Positions 44,644 to 53,275 of a stretch of DNA of 64,000 nucleotides are shown piece by piece; position 1 is the stretch's first letter; each line of letters opens with the position of its first letter. The stretch is from CAZGDB01 sp964524705 (GTDB lineage: Bacteria > Pseudomonadota > Gammaproteobacteria > Berkiellales > Berkiellaceae). Made by a program: the position numbers and the translations under genes. The stretch is taken from contig CAZGDB010000002.1 in the NCBI GenBank assembly GCA_964524705.1, forward strand, positions 57,136 to 121,135, read 5' to 3'. The notes beneath the pieces were generated by a model that worked only from the letters and a program-made list of their open reading frames with translations, made no database searches and was not told where the DNA came from.

Positions 44644-46509
44644 ATGCGACAACTACTCGTCCGTTTTAAAACGGTGTATGGCAGCTATTTTGGATTTGCA
44701 GGGGATAAAAAATATCACACCCTTGCGGTTGCCGCTATTATTGCATGTCAGATCGGAATGATGTTCGCCATCCCCATGCTCACCCTAGGATTAGGTGGCG
44801 TCCTGAGCGCCTTTACCACCGCTGAGCTCACCTACGCACTTTATTTTTCCGCGATTGCAAGGTGTTTTGTAGCAGCAGGGATTTATGCAACCGGGCAAGC
44901 CTTAACCACCGCAATAACAAACTGGTTAAGTTGGTCCCTCGGTGCAAATAAACAACGTGATTTAGTCGAGCGTTACACAAAAGAATCTGTCGCTCTCCTC
45001 GTGAAAGAATGGTATGTCTCCAACAAAAATGATAGCGCTCCGAAAGATACAAAACTTAAAAAAGAAAAAATAACTGCTGCCTCTATAGATGCAGGCTCTG
45101 TGCTCCCAAAAAACCCTGCTACAAAATTTATTTCATTAGCTACTTCCTTCTTAGGTGCCTTATTACAAGGAGTAATTGCCATTATTACACTGTGGACACT
45201 TTCCCCGATCGTTGTCATAGCTGCCATGGTCTATGCGTTGCTATATAACACCGTGATTTCATTCTTTAAAGAGAAACTCAAAACAGCCAAAAAACAAACA
45301 TCTGCTGAAGAAGACAATCTACAAAATGAAACTGCCCATTTATGTGCCCATGCAAAAGAAATTACTATTTTTGGGGCGAATGAATTTCATAAAAATAGTA
45401 TTGTAAAGGTTATTCATAATCAACAAAAAGCACTCAAGGATTTTTTAAATAACCTCTTTAAAGTGCGCTTTGTAAAAGCCTTTCATGAACAGTCTATGGA
45501 GGCTGTTGGCTTACTGGCTGCAGCACCTGGCATTATTGCAAAAACCATTACTGCCACCCAAGCCTTTATGGTGATTAAGTTTTTTGCTGCCGTGATAGAG
45601 TTGCTCACTTGGCCTGCCCGAAAAGTAGAAGAACTCGCGAAATTAGAGCCCAGCCTAAATAAATTATATGATTTTGAAAGCGCCTTAGCTGTCTGTGAAT
45701 CAAAAAACTTAGAGCAACAGCAGACTATTCACAACAAGACCGGGGCTGAGATATCAGTAAAAACAAATCTTTATATTCCCAGTGAGGGAACTCAAAAATT
45801 ACTGCGTGCGATTGATATTAAAATTGAACCTGGGTTTAAAATGATAGAAGTGCAAGGTAAAAATGGATGTGGAAAAAGCACGTTGCAGCGGATCATGACT
45901 GCTGCGTGGCATGTTCTAGATGAAAAGACCAATATTAGCTTCCCATCTGAAAAAACTGAACGTGTCAGTTTACCTCAGGCTATCATATTTCCCCTGACCA
46001 ATACTTTATGGGACAACATTTGTTATCCACTTGAAAATGTAGAAAAAACTCAAAAATTAAAAGAAACTCTCCTTCAATGGATGAGGCGCTTTAAACTCGA
46101 TGATGCTCATATCAATAAAATTACCGAAAGCACGGCAGACGAGGCAACCGCATGCACCTATAGTGGCGGGGAGAAACAGATTTTTAGATTACTTTCTTTA
46201 TTAGTGAAAAAGTCTGTTTTAGCTTCACAAGGAAAAAAACTTGAGTTCGTCTTTATGGATGAAGCCTTCAGTGCTTTAGATGCTAAAAAAAGAAAGGTTG
46301 TACAAGCTTTTCTAAAAACAGAATTTCCAGACACTACTTTTTTATGTATTCACCATGAAGAAACACCTCCTGCTCCTAATGCCGATTCCGGGAGTGATAC
46401 AGATGCAACGGAAACTTTTTATACACATCGTTTAGTCTTTTCAGAAGACAGCACGGACAGCCCCCAACTCACAGTATTACAACCGATAACCGCTCCAAAA
46501 GCAGCCTAA
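44644..46509 (+). CDS. SbmA/BacA-like ABC transporter, permease-ATPase fusion (paralogue 2)
   Basis: A 621-residue paralogue of the protein at 22310-24217, similar throughout: the starts FKTVYGSYFGFAG and FNAAYGQYFTFQG, TLTYALYFSA-like helix, and the ATPase with DNICYPLE/EAICYPCA. Motifs are Walker A GKNGCGKS at 405-412, Gln445 in SLPQ, signature YSGGEKQ at 506-512, Walker B FMDEA with Asp539-Glu540, and His570 or 571. All catalytic residues are present. It lacks the His/Cys loop of paralogue 1, and instead has an Asp/Ser/Thr-rich C-terminal extension. The two genes are on opposite strands, 20 kb apart. Confidence 0.75.
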   Translation: MRQLLVRFKTVYGSYFGFAGDKKYHTLAVAAIIACQIGMMFAIPMLTLGLGGVLSAFTTAELTYALYFSAIARCFVAAGIYATGQALTTAITNWLSWSLGANKQRDLVERYTKESVALLVKEWYVSNKNDSAPKDTKLKKEKITAASIDAGSVLPKNPATKFISLATSFLGALLQGVIAIITLWTLSPIVVIAAMVYALLYNTVISFFKEKLKTAKKQTSAEEDNLQNETAHLCAHAKEITIFGANEFHKNSIVKVIHNQQKALKDFLNNLFKVRFVKAFHEQSMEAVGLLAAAPGIIAKTITATQAFMVIKFFAAVIELLTWPARKVEELAKLEPSLNKLYDFESALAVCESKNLEQQQTIHNKTGAEISVKTNLYIPSEGTQKLLRAIDIKIEPGFKMIEVQGKNGCGKSTLQRIMTAAWHVLDEKTNISFPSEKTERVSLPQAIIFPLTNTLWDNICYPLENVEKTQKLKETLLQWMRRFKLDDAHINKITESTADEATACTYSGGEKQIFRLLSLLVKKSVLASQGKKLEFVFMDEAFSALDAKKRKVVQAFLKTEFPDTTFLCIHHEETPPAPNADSGSDTDATETFYTHRLVFSEDSTDSPQLTVLQPITAPKAA

Positions 46510-46548
46510 AGCTTAGTTGAAAAACTAAATAATTAGATGGTGAAAAAA

Positions 46549-46577
46549 TTGCTGCACTCCCTCACTTCTTATAGAAT
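46549..46577 (+). promoter_or_regulatory. Possible promoter of the AmpG-like transporter gene
   Basis: TTGCTG (46549-46554) and TAGAAT (46572-46577) are 17 bases apart; the -10 matches 5 of 6, the -35 only 3 of 6. If used, transcription starts near 46584, just before the region coding for the first helix. Confidence 0.3.
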
Positions 46578-46739
46578 AGGCACTTTCCGGACCCCTTCCG
46601 TGAGGCGCCTGTTTTCAATACCACCGTTATCAAGCACTATCTTTGGGTATATCTAGATAAAAAGTACTTTTTCATTTTTTGTTTCTTTTTAACCAATGCC
46701 ATTCCCCAGTTACTCATTGGGTCTACCTTTGCCTATTAT

Positions 46740-47867
46740 TTGGCGCAAGAAGGCATAAAGGTACAACAAATCGCTTTATTTGCTTTATGCACGCTCCCTT
46801 CAGCCTTACGCATTATTTGGTCTTTTATGGTAGATGCGGTACCTCTGCCATTTTTAAGTACTGCATTAGGACAACGGCGTGCATGGTTGCTGACCAGTCA
46901 ATTATTAGTGATATTACTCCTTTTTCTCTTAAGTCTACAAATGTCTCCTTTAGATTTAACCTATATGGGACTACTGTGTACGGGATTATCTTTTGCCGCT
47001 ACCATACAACACATTTGTAGTTTGAGTTATCAAGTTGAGGAGCTGCGAGATAAGCAATTTGGAGTTGCAGAGTCTATTGGGATTTTAGGCTATAGAATAG
47101 GCATGTTATTAGCAGGCGCTGGAGCGTTTTATTTATCCGCATTTTGGGATTGGGATCAGATTTATCAAAGCCTAGCCTGCTTCTCGATCTTGGGCCCCAT
47201 TTGTACCTTAGTAATAGATCCGCCGGCTCAGCCGAGTGTGCCACCCCCACTCCACAATTGGTTACAAACCCATATTGTTGCACCCATTCAAAACTTTAAA
47301 AAACAACCTAAGTATTTCACAATTCTATTAGTCCTGTTTTTATATTGTAGTGGTGACCATTTAATCGTCAAACTTCAAAATGTGTATTTTTCAGAACTCG
47401 GGTTTAGTGCAATTGAAATTGCTAATGCCATTAAACTATTTGGGATGGGAATGACTATTAGCAGTAGTTTAATCGCTGGACTTTTATTGTACCGATATTC
47501 TTTAAAGCGTTGTCTCTGGGGAATAGGTTTTTTACATGCACTCTCTTTTTTAAGTTTCATTATGCTCTATCACCAGCCCACCTTACCGCTGTTGTATTTG
47601 GTTAGTGCACTAGAACATTTTACCGGTGGTATGCATATTACCTGTATTTTTACCTTACAATTGCGATATTGTAATCCACAATATGCTGCAACGCATTTAG
47701 GCATTTTAGGCAGTTGCTTTACCCTAAATAGAATTCTCTGTGCCAGCAGTGCTGGTTGGATTGTGACACAATATGGATGGCCAATGCTATTTAGCGTAGC
47801 TTGTCTCATCAGTTTAGTCTCCCTGTATTGGGTTGCTAAACTTCCTGAACCTAAGACTAGGAACTAA
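46740..47867 (+). CDS. AmpG-like MFS transporter, start unclear
   Basis: An MFS protein of 375 or more residues. The segment LGQRRAWLLTSQLL with the preceding PLPFLSTA matches AmpG-type muropeptide permeases and relatives. The TTG at 46740 is the first standard start codon in frame, but it falls inside the first membrane helix. The open frame reaches back to 46575 and codes for KHYLWVYLDKKYFFIFCFF and LTNAIPQLLIGSTFAYYL, which look like the normal N-terminus of this family. No ATG, GTG or TTG occurs there. True start could be a rare codon (GTT 46611, ATC 46629, ATT 46674), or the 5' end may be frameshifted. It overlaps nothing and is followed by the MHS transporter 4 bases later. Confidence 0.7.
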   Translation: MAQEGIKVQQIALFALCTLPSALRIIWSFMVDAVPLPFLSTALGQRRAWLLTSQLLVILLLFLLSLQMSPLDLTYMGLLCTGLSFAATIQHICSLSYQVEELRDKQFGVAESIGILGYRIGMLLAGAGAFYLSAFWDWDQIYQSLACFSILGPICTLVIDPPAQPSVPPPLHNWLQTHIVAPIQNFKKQPKYFTILLVLFLYCSGDHLIVKLQNVYFSELGFSAIEIANAIKLFGMGMTISSSLIAGLLLYRYSLKRCLWGIGFLHALSFLSFIMLYHQPTLPLLYLVSALEHFTGGMHITCIFTLQLRYCNPQYAATHLGILGSCFTLNRILCASSAGWIVTQYGWPMLFSVACLISLVSLYWVAKLPEPKTRN

Positions 47868-47871
47868 CACG

Positions 47872-49101
47872 ATGCAAAAATCTACTACTGAACGATTCAT
47901 GGCGCTTTTTGGGACAGCTTTTGAATATTATGATTTTGTGCTTTTTGCATTTATGAGTTTATACATTTCGAGTCATTTTTTTCCAGATACAGATCTGCAG
48001 GCAAGTCTCCTCAAAAGCTGGATGGTCTTTGGATTAGGATATATTGCACGTCCCATTGGTGCACTCTTTTTTGGGTTCTACGCAACGCTACGAGGAACAG
48101 CAGCTGCGTTGGTCCTACAAATGTTCGGTATGGCCTTAACGACATTAGGGATAGCTTTATTACCAACTTTTGCCACTATTGGAATCACCGCTTCAATCTT
48201 ATTAGTCACTTTTAGACTTGTACAAGGTTTTTGTTATGGAGCAGAACTACCTACAGCCATGGTTTTTCTCAGTGAAAATGCCACTTTACCACAATGGCCA
48301 CTGATGGTCAGTTGGTTAATGAGCAGCGCAACCATTGGTGCTGTTTTGGCCAGCAGTCTCACCTATATCTTGCCTTTATGCTTTACTGAACCCCAACTAC
48401 ACGCCTATGGCTGGCGCGTTCCTTTTCTATTGGGTGCTGGTTTGGCGTTGGTAGCCTATCAGCTGCGTAAAAAACATCTTCATAAACATGAACGTACGAT
48501 GGTTAGTTCTGAATGGTCTAGCTTAAAAAGTTATTGGTATTTCGTAATTCCCTGCACAGGCGTTCTATGTCTTATCACTACCTGTATTATTATGCCGTTA
48601 TATTTTCCCACCTTTTTTAAGGTTTATCATAACATTTCAGGTTCAACTATTGCCTTAGCCACTACCTATAGCCTGCTCTACTCGATTTTTTTTACGCCGC
48701 TGTGTGGTTTACTCACTCGTTACATTGCCCCCCGCATACTGTTAGCAGGTGCTTTTTTAGGAACTTTTGCACTCTACGGTGGACCTTACTGGACACAGCC
48801 TATTACACATACTCTAGAAACATTGACCCTCTTTTTCATCGCACATCAAACCTTATTATCGCTGTATTTGGTCACACTATTTCCCTATGTGCTACATTGG
48901 TTACCCAAAGCGCACCGCACCCTACTCTTAGCGCTGAGTTACAATCTGGCCTTTGTTATTTCCAGTTTTTTTCCTTCATTAGCGACTTGGCTGATACAAG
49001 ACACCTCAGATCCTACACAGATTAATAAAATCATCCTCAGTGTAGCCTGTTTTAGCCTACTGCTGTTTATTGGGATCTGGCCAAGATCTGCTAAAAAATG
49101 A
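47872..49101 (+). CDS. MFS transporter of the metabolite:H+ symporter (MHS/ProP-like) type
   Basis: A 409-residue permease. The N-terminus TERFMALFGTAFEYYDFVLFAFMSLYISSHFFP and the loop RPIGALFFGFYATLRGTAAALVLQMFGMALTT are the MHS family signatures. The family includes ProP and the citrate and alpha-ketoglutarate carriers. In Legionella and Coxiella, similar proteins occur in several copies. The ATG at 47872 has AGGA 9 bases upstream, and is preferred over an in-frame start at 47833 inside the AmpG-like gene. The two MFS genes probably form one transcript. Confidence 0.85.
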   Translation: MQKSTTERFMALFGTAFEYYDFVLFAFMSLYISSHFFPDTDLQASLLKSWMVFGLGYIARPIGALFFGFYATLRGTAAALVLQMFGMALTTLGIALLPTFATIGITASILLVTFRLVQGFCYGAELPTAMVFLSENATLPQWPLMVSWLMSSATIGAVLASSLTYILPLCFTEPQLHAYGWRVPFLLGAGLALVAYQLRKKHLHKHERTMVSSEWSSLKSYWYFVIPCTGVLCLITTCIIMPLYFPTFFKVYHNISGSTIALATTYSLLYSIFFTPLCGLLTRYIAPRILLAGAFLGTFALYGGPYWTQPITHTLETLTLFFIAHQTLLSLYLVTLFPYVLHWLPKAHRTLLLALSYNLAFVISSFFPSLATWLIQDTSDPTQINKIILSVACFSLLLFIGIWPRSAKK

Positions 49102-49154
49102 TAGAATCGTACGCATACTCATACAGTTAATTAGCTTAATAAGGGCAACTCTCA

Positions 49155-50582
49155 ATGGCTGCAAGTAATATGGAACAACTGGTCGCACTGTGTAAACGGC
49201 GCGCTTTTATTTTTCCTTCCTGTCAAATCTATGGTGGTCTACAAGGGTTGTATGATTACGGTCCATTAGGTGTTGAACTCAAACAAAACCTCAAACAAGC
49301 TTGGTGGCGTGATATGGTGCATGCGCGAGATGATATGGAAGGCTTGGATAGCTCCATTTTATTACACAGAGCAGTCTTACAGCACTCAGGGCATGAAGCA
49401 ACCTTTACAGACCCATTGGTAGATTGCCGTAAGTGCAAAAGCCGTTGGCGTGCAGACTTTTTAAAAGAAGGTGCTTGCCCACAGTGTGATTCTAAAGATT
49501 TAACCGACCCACGTCCTTTTAACCTGATGTTTAAAACTCAAGTGGGTCCTGTCGCAGATGATAGTGCTATTGCCTATTTACGTCCTGAAACTGCGCAAGG
49601 AATTTTTATCAACTTTAGAAATATCGTGGATTCTCTGTCTCCTAAGTTACCCTTTGGCGTTGCTCAAATCGGAAAAGCCTTCCGTAATGAAACTACGCCC
49701 CGTACTTTTATCTTTAGAGTACGTGAATTTGAACAACTGGAAATTGAGTTTTTTGTACGTCCTGGTGAAGATGATGCCTGGCACCAATATTGGGTAGATT
49801 TACGTTACCAATGGTGGTTACACCAAGGTTTATCTCCTGAACGTTTAGAACGTTATCAACAACCTACTAAAGAACTAGCACACTATGCTAAAGCAACGGT
49901 TGACTTGCTCTATCATTTCCCACATGGGGTAGAAGAGCTAGAAGGGATTGCCAATCGTACGGATTATGATTTAGCCTCGCATACTAAATGTCAGGGTGAC
50001 TTTACGCTTTCTGCCAAAGTAGAACCCAACACTGATAGTACTGCTAAATTAAACTATCAAGACTTAGAAAACAAAACCAGTTTTATTCCCTTTGTCATTG
50101 AACCCTCCGCTGGTGTCGATCGCGGTGTTTTAGCCATCCTTGCAGAAGCCTATGATGAAGAAACTTTAGAAAATGGGCAAACTCGTGTGCTGCTTAGACT
50201 AAAACCCCATTTAGCACCTATTAAAGTCGCCGTAACGCCACTGGCTAAAAACAAACCTGAACTCGTAGCGTTGGCACAAAAAATCACCAAACAACTCCGT
50301 GCCAGTGGTATTGGTCGTATTGCCTTAGAAAACACCGGTAACATCGGTAAAGCCTATCGTCGTCATGATGAAATCGGAACACCGGTATGTGTGACTGTGG
50401 ACTATGAAAGTATTGATAGTACGCTTGAGACTTACAATACTGTCACCGTCCGTGATAGAGACACTTTAGCGCAAGTTCGTATCCCTGTAGATAGATTAGT
50501 GAGCTATATCCAAGAAACTTACCGTACTCAACCTTTTGAAGTTCCAGATCATGCAGGCACTTCAGATCTGACAGTATCGTAA
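49155..50582 (+). CDS. glyS: Glycyl-tRNA synthetase, single-chain (alpha2) type
   Basis: A 475-residue class II synthetase of the homodimeric type found in eukaryotes, archaea and many non-proteobacteria: RRAFIFPSCQIYGGLQGLYDYGPLG at the start, the Cys-rich insertion CRKCKSRWRAD...CPQCDSKDL, motif 2 FRNETTPRTFIFRVREFEQLEIEFF and motif 3 FIEPSAGVDRG, then the anticodon-binding domain. Most gammaproteobacteria instead use the alpha2-beta2 pair GlyQ and GlyS. A SD AAGGG lies upstream. The C-terminal 34 bases overlap carB. Confidence 0.93.
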   Translation: MAASNMEQLVALCKRRAFIFPSCQIYGGLQGLYDYGPLGVELKQNLKQAWWRDMVHARDDMEGLDSSILLHRAVLQHSGHEATFTDPLVDCRKCKSRWRADFLKEGACPQCDSKDLTDPRPFNLMFKTQVGPVADDSAIAYLRPETAQGIFINFRNIVDSLSPKLPFGVAQIGKAFRNETTPRTFIFRVREFEQLEIEFFVRPGEDDAWHQYWVDLRYQWWLHQGLSPERLERYQQPTKELAHYAKATVDLLYHFPHGVEELEGIANRTDYDLASHTKCQGDFTLSAKVEPNTDSTAKLNYQDLENKTSFIPFVIEPSAGVDRGVLAILAEAYDEETLENGQTRVLLRLKPHLAPIKVAVTPLAKNKPELVALAQKITKQLRASGIGRIALENTGNIGKAYRRHDEIGTPVCVTVDYESIDSTLETYNTVTVRDRDTLAQVRIPVDRLVSYIQETYRTQPFEVPDHAGTSDLTVS

Positions 50583-53275
50583 GCCCACCACTGGGATTGA
50601 CTCAATAAGAGACTCTCAACATTACCGCCTTTGCCTTGTGCAAAGGCGGCTTTTGCAAAAGCAGTTTCCCAATTTTCCGCAAATATCACCATCTCACCCG
50701 TAGAGCGCATTTGAGGCCCTAACTCTGGACTTAACCCAGGGATTTTATGCGTACTAAATACAGGTATTTTTAAGGTAACAAAATGCTGTGGTTCTGGATA
50801 AATACTATTGAGTTCTCCCTCATAAAAACTTGCCAAAGATTCACCGAGTAAGGTGCGTACTGCCCATTCTACCATCGGCGCACCTGTGACTTTTGCCAAA
50901 TAAGGCAATGTACGACTAGCACGAGGATTCAGTTCTAAAACCCACCAGCCTTCAGCATTCCAAACCATTTGTAAATTAAAACACCCTTTTAATTGCGCAG
51001 CATGCACTAACTGTTGCACAATCGGATACAAACGCTGCTTAGCCTCCCTATTCAAGGTGGCACAAGGATATTGTGCAACTGAATCTCCAGAGTGAACCCC
51101 AGGTGGTTCTATTTGTTCTAAAATACCCAAGATAACAAAATCTACTCCATCCGCAATTACATCGATATCATATTCTGTTCCCACACAATATCGATCTAAC
51201 AATACTGGCTTACCTTCTAAAGCATATTGGTCCCAAAAATGTACTAACTCTTGTGCGGAATGTATATGTCCCATTCCCTGTCCACCGATCACATAGGAAG
51301 GTCTTGCAAACAAAGGATATTCATTCACGGCTAAAGCTGCCTCTAAACTATAAACGGTTTGACCTTTAGGATGTGGGATACCTTGTTCACTCAGAAAAAC
51401 CCGAAATGCTTCCCTGTCTTCCATCACTTCTAAAGTAGATAACGGTAAACCTAATAAAGGCATTTGATATTCTGTCAATTGACGGGCTAAATTCAAACCC
51501 AATTGCCCTGCAAAACACACCATTACACCTTGGGGTTGTTCACGTTCATAAATTGCCCTTAAGGTTTCAATCGCAAAAGATTCAAAATACAAACGATGAG
51601 CAACACCCACATCTGTAGAAACGGTTTCTGGGTTATTGTTCACAAAAATAGGTTCATACCCTAATCGCTTTAAAGCATTGAGCGCTTGTACGGCACTGTA
51701 ATCAAACTCTATCCCTTGCCCAATTTTAATGGGCCCACTGCCTAATACTAAAATCCGTGACTTGGATACACAGGTGCGCATTAAAGCATCCCCGGATTGA
51801 GAGGTGCCATAATAATAAGGTGTAGCGGCTTCGAATTCTGCCGCACAACTATCAATACACCGAAAATCCGTAATAGCAGGAGCGCCATTAGTAATAAAAT
51901 CTGCCAATTGATGTAAAAACCAAGGGGTAATACTGGTCAAGCCTGCAATTTCAGCGACGCTGATGCCACGTTTTAATGCTTCTATAATCGCCCAAATACG
52001 GCGTGGACTGTGCTTTGTTACTGCCTGAAGTAACACTTCCGTAGACAAAGTGGCCCAATGCCGCGTATCACTCAAACTTTCAGGATACACACCCTGCAAC
52101 GCTGTTGTTAAAGCTTGCATAAAGGTCGTCCCCAACCCTAAAACCTCACCCGTAGCCTGCATTTGTGTGCTCAACGTCGGTTCTGGTAAATGAAATTGTA
52201 AAAACGCAAAACAAGGCACTTTCACCACACAGTAATCCAAAGCTGGCTCGAAAAAAGCACAGGTGCTTTGGGTCATGGGGTTCGGTAAATCTAATAAGCG
52301 CTGCCCTAAGGCTAAATGTGTCGCAATACGTGCAATCGGATATCCCGTTGCTTTAGAGGCTAAAGCAGAAGAGCGACTCACGCGTGGATTCACCTCAATA
52401 ATACGGTATTCACCTGCATTTGAGACTGCAAATTGAATATTACAGCCACCTTGAATTTGTAAGGCACTGATAATCTTAAAAGCAGACTGCCTTAAGCGTT
52501 GATATAAGGGGTCAGGTAAAGTTTGGCAAGGCGCCACAACAATAGAATCTCCCGTATGAACACCAACTGGGTCAAAATTTTCCATACTGCAGACCACAAT
52601 ACAATGATCTGAAATATCTCTCACCACCTCAAACTCAATTTCTTTCCAGCCCAACAAACTTTCTTCTAATAATACTTGTTGAACTAAAGATGCTGCCAAA
52701 CCACGTGACACTATAGTTTCTAGCTCTGCCATCGTATGTGCCACACCACCCCCAGTACCCCCCAGGGTATACGCAGGCCGCACCACACACGGAAAATGTA
52801 ATTCTGTCTGTAAAATAGCTTTGGCTTCTTCTATGGAAAACACTGAAAACGAACGCGCCATGGGTTCTTCTAAAGTATCCATTAACGCACAAAACAGTTG
52901 CCTATCTTCAGATTTTGCAATCGCCTCTAAAGGTGTCCCTAGTACTTTAATGCCTACCGCCTCTAAAAAACCTTCTTCATGTAACGTAAATGCCAAATTT
53001 AAAGCAGTTTGACCACCTAAAGAACAAAGTAAAGCTTGCGGTTGTTCTTTTAAAATTATTTTTTTTACCACTTCAGGATGTAAGGCTTCAAAATAAATTT
53101 CATCCGCAATACTTGCATCGGTCATCACCGTTGCAGGATTAGGATTCAATAAAATCACTCTTATTCCCGCTTCTTTTAAAACTTGACAAGCTTGCGTGCC
53201 AGAATAGTCAAACTCCGCACCCTGCCCAATAACTATAGGCCCAGAACCCAGTACTAAGACACTCTTTACAAACAT
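50549..53275 (-). CDS. carB: Carbamoyl-phosphate synthase large subunit, shortened
   Basis: Makes carbamoyl phosphate for pyrimidines and arginine. It has both ATP-grasp halves (MFVKSVLVLGSGPIVIGQGAEFDYSG at the start, SRILVLGSGPIKIGQGIEFDYS in the second half) with GGTGGG, ENFDPVGVHTGDS, EVNPRVSRSSALASKATG and ELNPRASRTLPYLAKVTG. It has 908 residues against about 1073 in E. coli. By comparison about 45 residues of the oligomerisation domain are missing (between FLHQLADFI and FRCIDSCAAEFE), and the C-terminal MGS-like allosteric domain, about 130 residues, is absent. UMP/ornithine regulation is probably lost. It overlaps carA by 10 bases. Confidence 0.93.
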   Translation of the reverse strand: MFVKSVLVLGSGPIVIGQGAEFDYSGTQACQVLKEAGIRVILLNPNPATVMTDASIADEIYFEALHPEVVKKIILKEQPQALLCSLGGQTALNLAFTLHEEGFLEAVGIKVLGTPLEAIAKSEDRQLFCALMDTLEEPMARSFSVFSIEEAKAILQTELHFPCVVRPAYTLGGTGGGVAHTMAELETIVSRGLAASLVQQVLLEESLLGWKEIEFEVVRDISDHCIVVCSMENFDPVGVHTGDSIVVAPCQTLPDPLYQRLRQSAFKIISALQIQGGCNIQFAVSNAGEYRIIEVNPRVSRSSALASKATGYPIARIATHLALGQRLLDLPNPMTQSTCAFFEPALDYCVVKVPCFAFLQFHLPEPTLSTQMQATGEVLGLGTTFMQALTTALQGVYPESLSDTRHWATLSTEVLLQAVTKHSPRRIWAIIEALKRGISVAEIAGLTSITPWFLHQLADFITNGAPAITDFRCIDSCAAEFEAATPYYYGTSQSGDALMRTCVSKSRILVLGSGPIKIGQGIEFDYSAVQALNALKRLGYEPIFVNNNPETVSTDVGVAHRLYFESFAIETLRAIYEREQPQGVMVCFAGQLGLNLARQLTEYQMPLLGLPLSTLEVMEDREAFRVFLSEQGIPHPKGQTVYSLEAALAVNEYPLFARPSYVIGGQGMGHIHSAQELVHFWDQYALEGKPVLLDRYCVGTEYDIDVIADGVDFVILGILEQIEPPGVHSGDSVAQYPCATLNREAKQRLYPIVQQLVHAAQLKGCFNLQMVWNAEGWWVLELNPRASRTLPYLAKVTGAPMVEWAVRTLLGESLASFYEGELNSIYPEPQHFVTLKIPVFSTHKIPGLSPELGPQMRSTGEMVIFAENWETAFAKAAFAQGKGGNVESLLLSQSQWWAYDTVRSEVPA

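Noticed and set aside
46537..46656. Short frame starting MVKKLLHSL upstream of the AmpG-like gene
   Set aside because: It stops after about 39 codons, overlaps the proposed promoter and has no conserved content; it could only matter if the transporter is frameshifted.
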